From NCBI RefSeq assembly GCF_017876625.1, contig NZ_JAGIOH010000001.1, forward strand, positions 5,725,501-5,789,500: a stretch of DNA of 64,000 nucleotides. Reading direction: 5' to 3'. The notes beneath the pieces were generated by a model. The model did no database searches, was not told the DNA's origin, and worked only from the letters and a program-made list of their open reading frames with translations. Shown here one piece after another: positions 52,447 through 60,377 of this stretch. How positions within the stretch are numbered: the stretch's first letter is position 1; every line of letters begins with the position of its first letter. This DNA is from Streptomyces syringium. GTDB taxonomy: Bacteria > Actinomycetota > Actinomycetes > Streptomycetales > Streptomycetaceae. A program made the position numbers and the translations under genes.

Positions 52447-54471
52447 ATGAGGAGCAGTCGTGTCGAGATCTGTGTGGTCGGTGCCGGGCCGCGAGGGCTC
52501 TGTGTGCTGGAGCGGCTGTGCGCGAACGAGCGCGCCGCGCCGTCGCACTCGGCCGTCACCGTGCATGTCGTCGACCCCCGGTCGCCCGGCGCCGGCGCCG
52601 TCTGGCGCACCGACCAGCCCCGCCACCTGCTGATGAACACCGTCGCCTCGCAGATCACCGCCTACACGGACGACAGCACGCGCATAGCGGGCCCCGTCGA
52701 GCCCGGCCCGAGTCTGTACGCGTGGGCCCGCGGGCTGCTTCTCGCGGGCCGGGCCGACGGCCACGACGACGAGACCCTCGCGGAAGCCCGTGACCTCGGC
52801 CCGGACTCGTACCCCACCCGTGCCTTCTACGGCCGCTATCTCCGCGACAGCTTCCGGCGCGTCGTGGCCCGCGCCCCCGGCCACATCACCGTCGTGGTCC
52901 ACCGCTCGCGCGCGGTCGCCCTGGCCGACACCGACGGCGTCCCGGACGGCCCGCAGGACGTCCGGCTGGAGGACGGCACCCGGCTGAGCCGGCTGGACGC
53001 GGTCGTCATGGCGCTCGGCCACGTCCCCGCGCGGCTCGCGCCCCGCGAGGCGCGGACGGCGGCCCTGGCCCGGAGCCACCGGCTGCGGTACGTCACCCCC
53101 GCCAACCCCGCCGACGTCGACCCGATCGGGGCCGGGGCCGGTGAGCCCGTCCTGCTGCGCGGACTCGGGCTGAACTTCTTCGACCACATGGCGCTGTTCA
53201 CCGCCGGGCGCGGCGGCACCTTCACCCGCGAGGGCCGCCGCCTGGTCTACCGGCCCTCGGGCGACGAACCGCGCCTGTACGCCTTCTCCCGCCGCGGCGT
53301 GCCCTACCAGGCGCGCGGGCGGAACGAGAAGGGAGCCACCGGCCGGCACTTACCCAGGCTGCTCACCGCCGAGCACATAGCCGGGCTGCGGGAGCGCGCC
53401 CGGCGCGGGAGCCCGGTGCGATTCGGCAGGGACCTGTGGCCGCTGATCGCCCGCGAGGTCGAGAGCGTCTACTACGGCACGCTGCTGGGCACCCGGGGCC
53501 GCGCGGACGAACGGGAGACGTTCGTCGACCGCTATCTGGCCCTGCCGCCCGCCGCGGACCCCGCCGCGCTGCTGGAGTCCTTCGGCATCGCCGACGGCGA
53601 CCGCTGGGACTGGCGACGGCTGTCCAGGCCGTACGGCGACCGCGTCTTCGCCTGCCGCGCCGAGTTCCGCCACTGGCTGCTCGGCCATCTCGCCGAGGAC
53701 GTCACCGCCGCCCGCGCCGGCAATGTCAGCGGCCCGCTCAAGGCGGCCCTGGACGTCCTGCGCGACCTGCGCAACGAGATCAGGCTCGCCGTCGACCACG
53801 GCGGCCTGGACGGCGACTCGCACCGCGACGACCTGGACGGCTGGTTCACCCCGCTCAACGCCTTCCTCTCCATCGGCCCGCCCGCCTCCCGCGTCGAGGA
53901 GATGATCGCCCTCATCGAGGCGGGCATCCTGGAGGTCACCGGGCCGGGGGCCCGGGTACGGATCGAGGCCGCGGGCCCCGGCGGCCCCGCCTTCGTCGCC
54001 GAGTCCGGCCTCGTCCCCGGCGCGCCGATCCGCTCCGGGGTGCTCATCGAGGCCCGGCTGCCCGAGCCCGATCTGCGCCGCACCGCCGACCCGTTGCTGC
54101 GGCACCTGGCCGACACCGGCCAGATCACCACCTTCCGCGTCGATGCGGCCACCGGCGCGGGCTACGAGACCGGGGGAATGGCCGTCACCGAGCGCCCGTA
54201 CCGCGTCATCGACGGCCGGGGGCATGCCCACCCGCGCCGCTTCGCCTACGGCGTCCCGACCGAGTCCGTGCACTGGGTCACCGCCGCCGGCATCCGGCCG
54301 GGAGTGGACTCGGTGACCCTCGGCGACTCCGACGCCATCGCCCGCGCGGTCCTCGCCCTGCCGCCGGCTGTCCGCGGGCCTTCCGCGCCGCGACAGGCCC
54401 CCGCCGAGACGGATCTCACCGCCGAGACGGGCCTCACCGCCGAGACGGGCCTCACCGGCGCGACGCTCTGA
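52447..54471 (+). CDS. FAD/NAD(P)-binding protein (large flavoprotein family)
   Basis: A 674-residue protein beginning with a dinucleotide loop (EICVVGAGPRGLCVLERL, about 7-24) and an N-terminal FAD/NAD(P)-binding domain of the kind annotated NAD_binding_9. The long C-terminal region has no domain I recognise. The last 22 residues contain three ET(D/G)LT(A/G) repeats. It is probably an oxidoreductase of unknown substrate. CAGGAG lies seven bases before the ATG. Confidence 0.78.
   Translation: MRSSRVEICVVGAGPRGLCVLERLCANERAAPSHSAVTVHVVDPRSPGAGAVWRTDQPRHLLMNTVASQITAYTDDSTRIAGPVEPGPSLYAWARGLLLAGRADGHDDETLAEARDLGPDSYPTRAFYGRYLRDSFRRVVARAPGHITVVVHRSRAVALADTDGVPDGPQDVRLEDGTRLSRLDAVVMALGHVPARLAPREARTAALARSHRLRYVTPANPADVDPIGAGAGEPVLLRGLGLNFFDHMALFTAGRGGTFTREGRRLVYRPSGDEPRLYAFSRRGVPYQARGRNEKGATGRHLPRLLTAEHIAGLRERARRGSPVRFGRDLWPLIAREVESVYYGTLLGTRGRADERETFVDRYLALPPAADPAALLESFGIADGDRWDWRRLSRPYGDRVFACRAEFRHWLLGHLAEDVTAARAGNVSGPLKAALDVLRDLRNEIRLAVDHGGLDGDSHRDDLDGWFTPLNAFLSIGPPASRVEEMIALIEAGILEVTGPGARVRIEAAGPGGPAFVAESGLVPGAPIRSGVLIEARLPEPDLRRTADPLLRHLADTGQITTFRVDAATGAGYETGGMAVTERPYRVIDGRGHAHPRRFAYGVPTESVHWVTAAGIRPGVDSVTLGDSDAIARAVLALPPAVRGPSAPRQAPAETDLTAETGLTAETGLTGATL
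54406..54459 (+). repeat. three 18-bp coding repeats at the gene's 3' end
   Basis: Tandem 18-mers encode ETDLTA, ETGLTA and ETGLTG, two to five codons before the stop. They look like recent slippage. Confidence 0.7.
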
Positions 54472-54793
54472 GGACGCCGCACGACGCACGTGGCCGGGCC
54501 GTCGGCGGGCCGTCGGGAAAGCCCCCTTCCTTGCCGCGGCGTGGCTCAATTCACGCCCCGTACGTCTCTCACCCCTGCCGTCACCGCGCTCATCACCGCA
54601 CGTCCGCCTCGTGGACGCGCGGAGAAGAGCACACAAGGGGCGGATGCCTGTTCGTATTTCGTGATGAAGTTCGGACACACGGTCACCGGCGTGGTTAGGA
54701 TGATCGGCGTATTCCGCTTCCGGACGGGACGTCAGGACGCCGACCTGTCCGGCCGACCACATGCCCCTTACGTCCATCGCCCACGAGGAATTG
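54472..54793 (+). promoter_or_regulatory. upstream region of the conservon
   Basis: 322 bp without a gene. A TAGGAT -10-like hexamer at 54696-54701 faces cvnA, leaving a leader of about 87 bases. A clear -35 is not seen. Confidence 0.4.
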
Positions 54794-56290
54794 ATGTCAC
54801 ATCACATACCGGAGGCGGTGATCTGGTGCCTGGCCGTCGCGTTGACCGCCGTCCTGATCCTGCTGGTCCGCCAGCGCGGGATCACCGCCGGAGTGCGCAG
54901 GCGCGTCGCCCAGCTGGAAGAGAGCCTGCAGGCGCGTGACGAGGAGGTACGGCACCTGGTCGGGGTCCGGCTGCCCGCCGTGGCGGAGACCATGAACCAG
55001 CCCGTACCGCTGCCCGGCCCGCTCGACGAACGGCTCGCCGGCACCGCGTTCGCGCAGAGCCTGCAGTCGGCCCTGGAGCTGTTCACCCAGGCCGTCGACA
55101 AGGCACAGGCCCGCGCGGACCAGTCCGCGAAGGCCGCCCTCAAGGCCTCCATGCGCGCCCTCCAAGGCCTCGCGCACGAACAGCAGCTGGCCATCTCCGA
55201 CATGCAGGACCGGCACGACAATCCCGACGTGCTGCGCGACCTGCTGGAGATCGACCACGCCAACTCCCAGTTCGGGCGCCGCGCCCAGGCCATCGCCGTC
55301 CTGTGCGGCTCCTGGCCCGGCCGGCAGCGCGTCGCCTCCCAGCTGACCGACGTCGTGCGGGGCGCCACCTCCCGCATCCGCGACTACCGCCGCGTGCGGG
55401 TGCACAGCCAGGCCGACATCGCCGTCGTCAGCCGGGTCGTGGAGCCCGTGGTGCTCGCCGTCGCCGAACTCCTCGACAACGCCGCCCGCCACTCGCAGCC
55501 CAACACCTTCGTCGAGGTCAGCCTCCAGCCCGTGCACAACGGCGCCGTCGTCGTCATCGACGACGCGGGTGTGGGCATGGACGGCCAGGAGGTGCAGCAC
55601 GCGGTCGCACTGCTCTCGGGGCAGCGGGTCGTGGACGTCTCCCGGCTCGGCGACCCCCCGCAGTTCGGCTTCCCGGTCATCGGCGTGCTCGCCGCGCGCT
55701 ACGGCTTCAGCGTCTCCGTCGACACCCGCTCGCCGTACGGCGGCGTACGGGCCGTGCTGTTCCTGCCCAGCGCCCTGCTGACCCACCTCGAGATCGACGG
55801 GCCCGGCACCACGCCGCTCCGGCACCCGGCGGCGACCGACACCGGTCGCGGCGGAAGCGGTCGCGGCGGAGCCGGGGCGACCAGGCCGCAGCAGCCGCCC
55901 GCACGCTCCCCGGAACGGCCCCACGCGCCCGAGGAGTTCCCCGCCGGACACCCGGACCGGCTCGCCGACGCCGGACACCCCGACCGGCTCGCCGACGACG
56001 CCTCCGCGGTGACCGGCTCGACGGCCGGCGGACTGCCCAAGCGCCGCCGCCGGCAGCCCCCCGCCCCCCGGCCGGCCGCGCCGCCGCCCGCCGAGAGCCC
56101 CAGCGAGCGCACCGCCGAACAGACCGCCCGGATCATGGGCGCGTTCGCCCGCGGTACCCGCTCCGGCCGGGACGCCTGCGATTCCCCCGTGACCGACGGC
56201 CCCACCGGAAACACCGGCTATCCCGGCCACACCGGCCCCGCCGGTCACGGCGCCCCCACCCCCGACGACGAAGGGAAACCCCCCGCGTGA
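54794..56290 (+). CDS. cvnA: conservon sensor kinase-like protein CvnA
   Basis: A 498-residue protein. One transmembrane helix lies near the N-terminus (about 7-25), followed by a coiled-coil-rich region and a HATPase domain (ELLDNAARHS near 224, DDAGVGMDG near 256). No phospho-acceptor histidine box is present, as in CvnA proteins. The long tail from about 340 is disordered, rich in Pro/Arg/Gly, with repeated GHPDRLAD. It forms a membrane complex with CvnB, CvnC and the GTPase CvnD. The ATG at 54794 has GAGGA upstream. Confidence 0.9.
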   Translation: MSHHIPEAVIWCLAVALTAVLILLVRQRGITAGVRRRVAQLEESLQARDEEVRHLVGVRLPAVAETMNQPVPLPGPLDERLAGTAFAQSLQSALELFTQAVDKAQARADQSAKAALKASMRALQGLAHEQQLAISDMQDRHDNPDVLRDLLEIDHANSQFGRRAQAIAVLCGSWPGRQRVASQLTDVVRGATSRIRDYRRVRVHSQADIAVVSRVVEPVVLAVAELLDNAARHSQPNTFVEVSLQPVHNGAVVVIDDAGVGMDGQEVQHAVALLSGQRVVDVSRLGDPPQFGFPVIGVLAARYGFSVSVDTRSPYGGVRAVLFLPSALLTHLEIDGPGTTPLRHPAATDTGRGGSGRGGAGATRPQQPPARSPERPHAPEEFPAGHPDRLADAGHPDRLADDASAVTGSTAGGLPKRRRRQPPAPRPAAPPPAESPSERTAEQTARIMGAFARGTRSGRDACDSPVTDGPTGNTGYPGHTGPAGHGAPTPDDEGKPPA

Positions 56291-56721
56291 ACGACCACAT
56301 GAACAACGAGCTCGGCTGGATGCTCGACGAGGTCGTCAAGATGCCGGAGACCCGGCACGCGATCCTGCTCTCCGCCGACGGCATGCTGCGCGCCCACTCC
56401 CAGGGCATCGGCCGCGACGAGGCGGAGCGCCAGGCCGCCGCCCTCTCCGGGCTGCAGTCGATCAGCCGCTCCACCGGTGAGTTCTGCACCCACCAGGCCC
56501 ACCAGGAGACCCCCTGGCGGCAGACGCTCGTCGAATTCGCCCACGGTTACGTCTTCCTCATAGCCGCCGGCCCCGGCGCCTACCTCGCCGTCTCGGCCTC
56601 CGAGCACGTCGACATGGAAGCCGTCACCTACCGCATGCAAAAGCTCGTGGACCGGCTCGGCAAGGAACTGACCAGCCCGCCCCGGCAGGGTGTCTGGCAG
56701 GGCCCGGGCAACCCGGCATGA
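56287..56721 (+). CDS. cvnB: roadblock/LC7-domain protein CvnB
   Basis: A 144-residue roadblock/LC7 fold protein (LGWMLDEVVKMPETRHAILLS...). It is thought to regulate the CvnD GTPase. The GTG overlaps the cvnA stop (GTGA). An ATG four codons later is an alternative. Its stop overlaps the cvnC ATG. Confidence 0.92.
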   Translation: MNDHMNNELGWMLDEVVKMPETRHAILLSADGMLRAHSQGIGRDEAERQAAALSGLQSISRSTGEFCTHQAHQETPWRQTLVEFAHGYVFLIAAGPGAYLAVSASEHVDMEAVTYRMQKLVDRLGKELTSPPRQGVWQGPGNPA

Positions 56722-57080
56722 CCCCGCCGGCGCCGAGGCGCGACAAAGGGTTAGTACGCCCGTACGTCGTCACCGACGGGCGTGCCCACCCGACCCGCAA
56801 CACCTTCGACCTGGTCACGCTGGTCATGGCGCACGGCGACCTGCCGATCGGCGGCCTCAGCCCCGAAAAGCGCGCGCTCATGGAACTCTGCCTCGGCGGC
56901 GCCCTGTCGGTCGCCGAGATCGCCGGCCATCTGATGCTGCCCGTCAGCGTCACCAAGGTGCTGCTCGGCGATCTCGTGGACAGCGGCCACCTCAGTACCC
57001 GGGCCCCCATCCCCTCGGCCCAACTGCCCGAGGCCCAGATCTTGCAGGAGGTACTCGATGGACTCCGCGCTCGCCTCTGA
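56718..57080 (+). CDS. cvnC: DUF742 protein CvnC
   Basis: A 120-residue DUF742 protein. The segments LVRPYVVTDGRAHPT and LSVAEIAGHLMLPVSVTKVLLGDL are typical and suggest a winged-helix-like fold. It is an interaction partner within the conservon complex. It overlaps cvnB by four bases and cvnD by 23. Confidence 0.92.
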   Translation: MTPPAPRRDKGLVRPYVVTDGRAHPTRNTFDLVTLVMAHGDLPIGGLSPEKRALMELCLGGALSVAEIAGHLMLPVSVTKVLLGDLVDSGHLSTRAPIPSAQLPEAQILQEVLDGLRARL

Positions 57081-57690
57081 CACCGCTCATGAGGGGGCCG
57101 TCTATCTTCGTCAGTCGGTGCGGACCGCCGCGAAGCTGCTCGTCGTGGGGCACTTCGCGGTGGGCAAGACCACCTTCGTCGGCTCGCTGTCGGAGATCCG
57201 GCCGCTGCGCACCGAGGAGACCATGACGCAGGCCGGCGCCCTCGTCGACGACCTGGCCGGCATCCGCGGCAAGACCACCACCACGGTGGCCATGGACTTC
57301 GGCCGGCTCACCCTCAGCGACAGCCTCGTCCTCTATCTCTTCGGCGCCCCCGGCCAGCAGCGCTTCACCCGGCTCTGGCAGGACATGACCCGCGGCGCGC
57401 TCGGCGCCCTGGTCCTCGCCGACACCCGGCGCCTGGAGCAGTCCTTCGACGTCATGGGACTGCTGGAGGAGCACGGCCTGCCGTACGCCGTCGCCGTCAA
57501 CCACTTCGACGGCGCCCCCACCCACCCCGAGGAGGAGATCCGCGAAGCCCTCGATCTGCTCCCCGAGACCCCGCTCATCACCTGCGACGCACGCGACCGG
57601 ATCTCCTCCACCCGGGCCCTGATCACCCTCGTGGAATACCTCCAGACCCGGCAGACCCGCCTGTCCAGCACCGCCCAGGAGCATGTGTGA
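57058..57690 (+). CDS. cvnD: small Ras-like GTPase CvnD
   Basis: A 210-residue GTPase. The P-loop is GHFAVGKTT (about 31-39), the switch II glycine is in FGAPGQQRF (about 93), and the base-recognition motif is NHFDG, a variant of NKxD as in conservon GTPases. It signals in the heterotrimer-like Cvn complex. Its stop overlaps the GTG of the P450 gene (57687-57690). Confidence 0.93.
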   Translation: MDSALASDTAHEGAVYLRQSVRTAAKLLVVGHFAVGKTTFVGSLSEIRPLRTEETMTQAGALVDDLAGIRGKTTTTVAMDFGRLTLSDSLVLYLFGAPGQQRFTRLWQDMTRGALGALVLADTRRLEQSFDVMGLLEEHGLPYAVAVNHFDGAPTHPEEEIREALDLLPETPLITCDARDRISSTRALITLVEYLQTRQTRLSSTAQEHV

Positions 57691-59153
57691 CCCACCGCCC
57701 CGACGCCGGCCCCCCGCCGCCGGGCTGCCCCGCGCACCGCGCCCCGGCGCCGCCACCGCGCCCCCAGCCGCTGTACGGGCCCGACTTCGCCGCCGACCCG
57801 CACGCCGTCTACGCGCGGCTGCGCACCCTGGGCCCGGCCGCGCCCGTGGAGCTCGCGCCCGGCGCCACCGCCACCCTCGTCACGGACTACCGGGCCGCCC
57901 TCGAAGTGCTCCGCACCCCCGAGACCTTCGCCAAGGACGCCCGCCGCTGGCGGGCCCTCGCCGAGGGCCGGGTGGCCCCGGACAACCCCGTCGTGCCGAT
58001 GATGGCCTACCGGCCCAACTGCCTGTTCTCCGACGGCGACGCCCACCGCAGGCTGCGCCAGGCGGTCACCGACAGCCTCGGCCGCATCGACCCCAACGCC
58101 CTGCGCGGCTACGTCGAGCGCAGCGCCGACACCCTCATCGACCGCTTCGCGCCGCTCGGCGAGACCGATCTGCTCGGCGGCTACGCCAAGGTGCTGCCCC
58201 TGCTGGTCTTCCAGCAGCTCTTCGGCTGCCCGCCCGAGCTCGGCGACCGCCTCGTCGAGGGCTTCTCCGGGATCTTCGACGGCGTGGACGCCGAGCGCGC
58301 CAACGACCTCATCACCGAGACCCTGGTGCGGCTCGTCTCCCTCAAGCGGGCCCGGCCCGGCGCGGACGTCATCTCCTGGCTGCTCGCCCACCCGGTCGCC
58401 CTCACCGACGAGGAGATGATCCACCAGCTCGTCGTCCTCATCGGCGCCGGCACCGAACCCCAGCAGAACCTGATCGCCAACGCGCTGCGGCTGCTGCTGT
58501 CCGACGACCGCTTCGCGGGCGACCTCGCCGGCGGCAGCATGCCCGTCGAGGACGCCCTCGACGAGGTGCTCTGGCTCGACCCGCCGATGGCCAACTACGC
58601 CGTCCACTACCCCGTCCACGACGTGGACTTCGGCGGCGTCCCGCTGAACCGGGGCGAGCCGGTCGTGGTGAGCTTCGCCGCCGCCAACACCGACCCCGCG
58701 CTGCTGTCCGACCAGCGCACCGGCAACCGCGCCCACCTCGCCTGGAGCGCCGGCCCGCACACCTGCCCCGCCAAGGACTCCGCCCGGCTCATCGCGGCCG
58801 TCGCCGTCGAGAAGCTCCTCGACCGGCTGCCCGACCTGGAGCTGGCCGTACCCGTCGACCGGCTCGTCTGGCGCCCCGGCCCGTTCCACCGGGCCCTCAC
58901 CGCCCTGCCCGTGCGCTTCCCCCCGGTCGCCGTACCCACGGCGGCGCCCGCGCCGCTGCGGGTACCGGCCCCCGACCGGGCGCACGCGCACCCGTCCGCC
59001 GAACCCTCAGGAGACCGACGATGGACCAGCAGACCTGCCCCGTCCGCATCGACCCCACCGGCCGCGACATCCACGGCGAGGCCGCCCGCCTCCGCGCCCT
59101 CGGCCCGGCGACCCCCGTGGAGCTCCCTGGTGGCGTGGTGGCGTGGGCAGTGA
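57687..59153 (+). CDS. cytochrome P450, CYP157-like, lacking the ExxR motif
   Basis: A 488-residue P450-fold protein coupled to cvnD. The heme cysteine is kept in AWSAGPHTCPAKD (about 350-362), but the FxxGxHxC motif is altered. The K-helix reads DEVLW where ExxR is expected, and the I-helix has GAGTEPQQ without the usual acid-alcohol pair. These are the features reported for the CYP157 family of Streptomyces, which sits in conservons beside CYP154. The C-terminal 45 residues extend 133 bp into the next gene, in another frame, as a Pro/Ser/Ala-rich sequence. This tail is probably not part of the fold. Confidence 0.82.
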   Translation: MTHRPDAGPPPPGCPAHRAPAPPPRPQPLYGPDFAADPHAVYARLRTLGPAAPVELAPGATATLVTDYRAALEVLRTPETFAKDARRWRALAEGRVAPDNPVVPMMAYRPNCLFSDGDAHRRLRQAVTDSLGRIDPNALRGYVERSADTLIDRFAPLGETDLLGGYAKVLPLLVFQQLFGCPPELGDRLVEGFSGIFDGVDAERANDLITETLVRLVSLKRARPGADVISWLLAHPVALTDEEMIHQLVVLIGAGTEPQQNLIANALRLLLSDDRFAGDLAGGSMPVEDALDEVLWLDPPMANYAVHYPVHDVDFGGVPLNRGEPVVVSFAAANTDPALLSDQRTGNRAHLAWSAGPHTCPAKDSARLIAAVAVEKLLDRLPDLELAVPVDRLVWRPGPFHRALTALPVRFPPVAVPTAAPAPLRVPAPDRAHAHPSAEPSGDRRWTSRPAPSASTPPAATSTARPPASAPSARRPPWSSLVAWWRGQ

Positions 59154-60265
59154 CCACCCGGCCGCTGCTCAAGGAACTCCTCACCGACCCGCGCGTCTCG
59201 AAGGACCCGCGGGCGCACTGGCCGACCTGGATCGACGGCAAGATCTCCCCGGACTGGCCGCTGTACACCTGGGTCGCGGTGCAGAACATGTTCACCGCCT
59301 ACGGCAGCGACCACAAACGCCTGCGCGTCCTCGTCTCCAAGGCGTTCACCGCCCGCCGCACCGCCGCCCTGCGCCCCCGCATCGAGGAGATGACCGCCGC
59401 CCTCCTCGACACGCTCGCGGCCCACGGACCGGACGAGATCGTCGACCTGCGCGAGGGCTACGCGTACCCGATCCCGATCCAGGTGATCTGCGAACTGTTC
59501 GGCGTCGACGATGACGAGACGAGGGAGGGGCTGCGCCGCTGCGTCGACTCGATCTTCCACACCTCCGCCGACCCGGAGGAGGTCACGGCCACCTATACCG
59601 AGCTGTACGCCCTGCTCGGCGGGATCGTCGCCGCCAAGCGCGAGAACCCCGGCGACGACATGACCAGCGTCCTCATCTCCGCCCGCGAGGAGGACGGCCC
59701 CGGCGGCAGCAGGCTGAGCGAGCAGGAGCTGGTCGACACCCTGCTGCTGATGATCGGCGCCGGCCACGAGACCACCGTGAACCTCCTCGACAACGCCATC
59801 CACGCACTGCTCACCCACCCCGAGCAGCTGGAGCTGATCCGCACCGGCAAGGCCGGCTGGGACGATGTGATCGAAGAGACACTGCGGGTCCAGGCCCCGG
59901 TCGCCAACCTGCCGCTGCGCTACGCCGCCGAGGACATCGAGCTGGACGGCGGAGTCACCCTGCGCAAGGGCGACGCGATCCTTGCCGCCTACGCCGCGGC
60001 CGGCCGCGACCCGCAGCTGTACGGGGACACGGCCGACGACTTCGACCTCACCCGCGCCGACAAGGACCATCTGGCCTTCGGCCACGGCGTCCACCACTGC
60101 CTGGGCGCCCCCCTCGCCCGGCTGGAGGCCGCCGTCGCACTGCCCGCCCTCTTCGCGCGCTTCCCCGAGCTGACCCTCGCCGCCGCCCCCGGTGAGCTGA
60201 GCCCCGTGGAGTCCTTCATCTCCAACGGCCACCGCGCCCTGCCCGCACGGCTGGGCCGCCACTAG
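59021..60265 (+). CDS. cytochrome P450, CYP154-like
   Basis: A 414-residue canonical bacterial P450. The I-helix is GAGHETTVN (about 246-254), the K-helix ExxR is EETLR (about 286) and the heme loop is FGHGVHHCLGAPLARLEA (about 349). CYP154 enzymes hydroxylate steroids, macrolides or aromatic compounds. AGGAG precedes the ATG, which lies inside the 3' part of the CYP157-like frame. The operon ends with a hairpin terminator. Confidence 0.92.
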   Translation: MDQQTCPVRIDPTGRDIHGEAARLRALGPATPVELPGGVVAWAVTTRPLLKELLTDPRVSKDPRAHWPTWIDGKISPDWPLYTWVAVQNMFTAYGSDHKRLRVLVSKAFTARRTAALRPRIEEMTAALLDTLAAHGPDEIVDLREGYAYPIPIQVICELFGVDDDETREGLRRCVDSIFHTSADPEEVTATYTELYALLGGIVAAKRENPGDDMTSVLISAREEDGPGGSRLSEQELVDTLLLMIGAGHETTVNLLDNAIHALLTHPEQLELIRTGKAGWDDVIEETLRVQAPVANLPLRYAAEDIELDGGVTLRKGDAILAAYAAAGRDPQLYGDTADDFDLTRADKDHLAFGHGVHHCLGAPLARLEAAVALPALFARFPELTLAAAPGELSPVESFISNGHRALPARLGRH

Positions 60266-60285
60266 GACCCACCCGTACCCTCCGT

Positions 60286-60332
60286 CCGCCGGGAAGGCAC
60301 GCGACACACGCCACATTCGGCTTTCCCGGCGG
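60286..60332 (+). terminator. terminator of the conservon operon
   Basis: A perfect 10-bp inverted repeat (CCGCCGGGAA at 60286-60295 and its complement at 60323-60332) with a 27-base loop. Confidence 0.55.
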
Positions 60333-60364
60333 GTGGCGGGTGGGCGCACCCCAGAGCGAGCGCA

Positions 60365-60370
60365 TACGAT
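60365..60370 (+). promoter_or_regulatory. -10 hexamer TACGAT for a leaderless start
   Basis: TACGAT ends seven bases before the GTG at 60378. There is no ribosome-binding site. Confidence 0.5.
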
Positions 60371-60377
60371 CCTCTGC

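Noticed and set aside
60266..60377. A c-di-AMP (ydaO-type) riboswitch ahead of the KimA-like transporter
   Set aside because: The gap is only 112 bp, contains the upstream operon's hairpin, and the transporter appears leaderless; no riboswitch core is visible.
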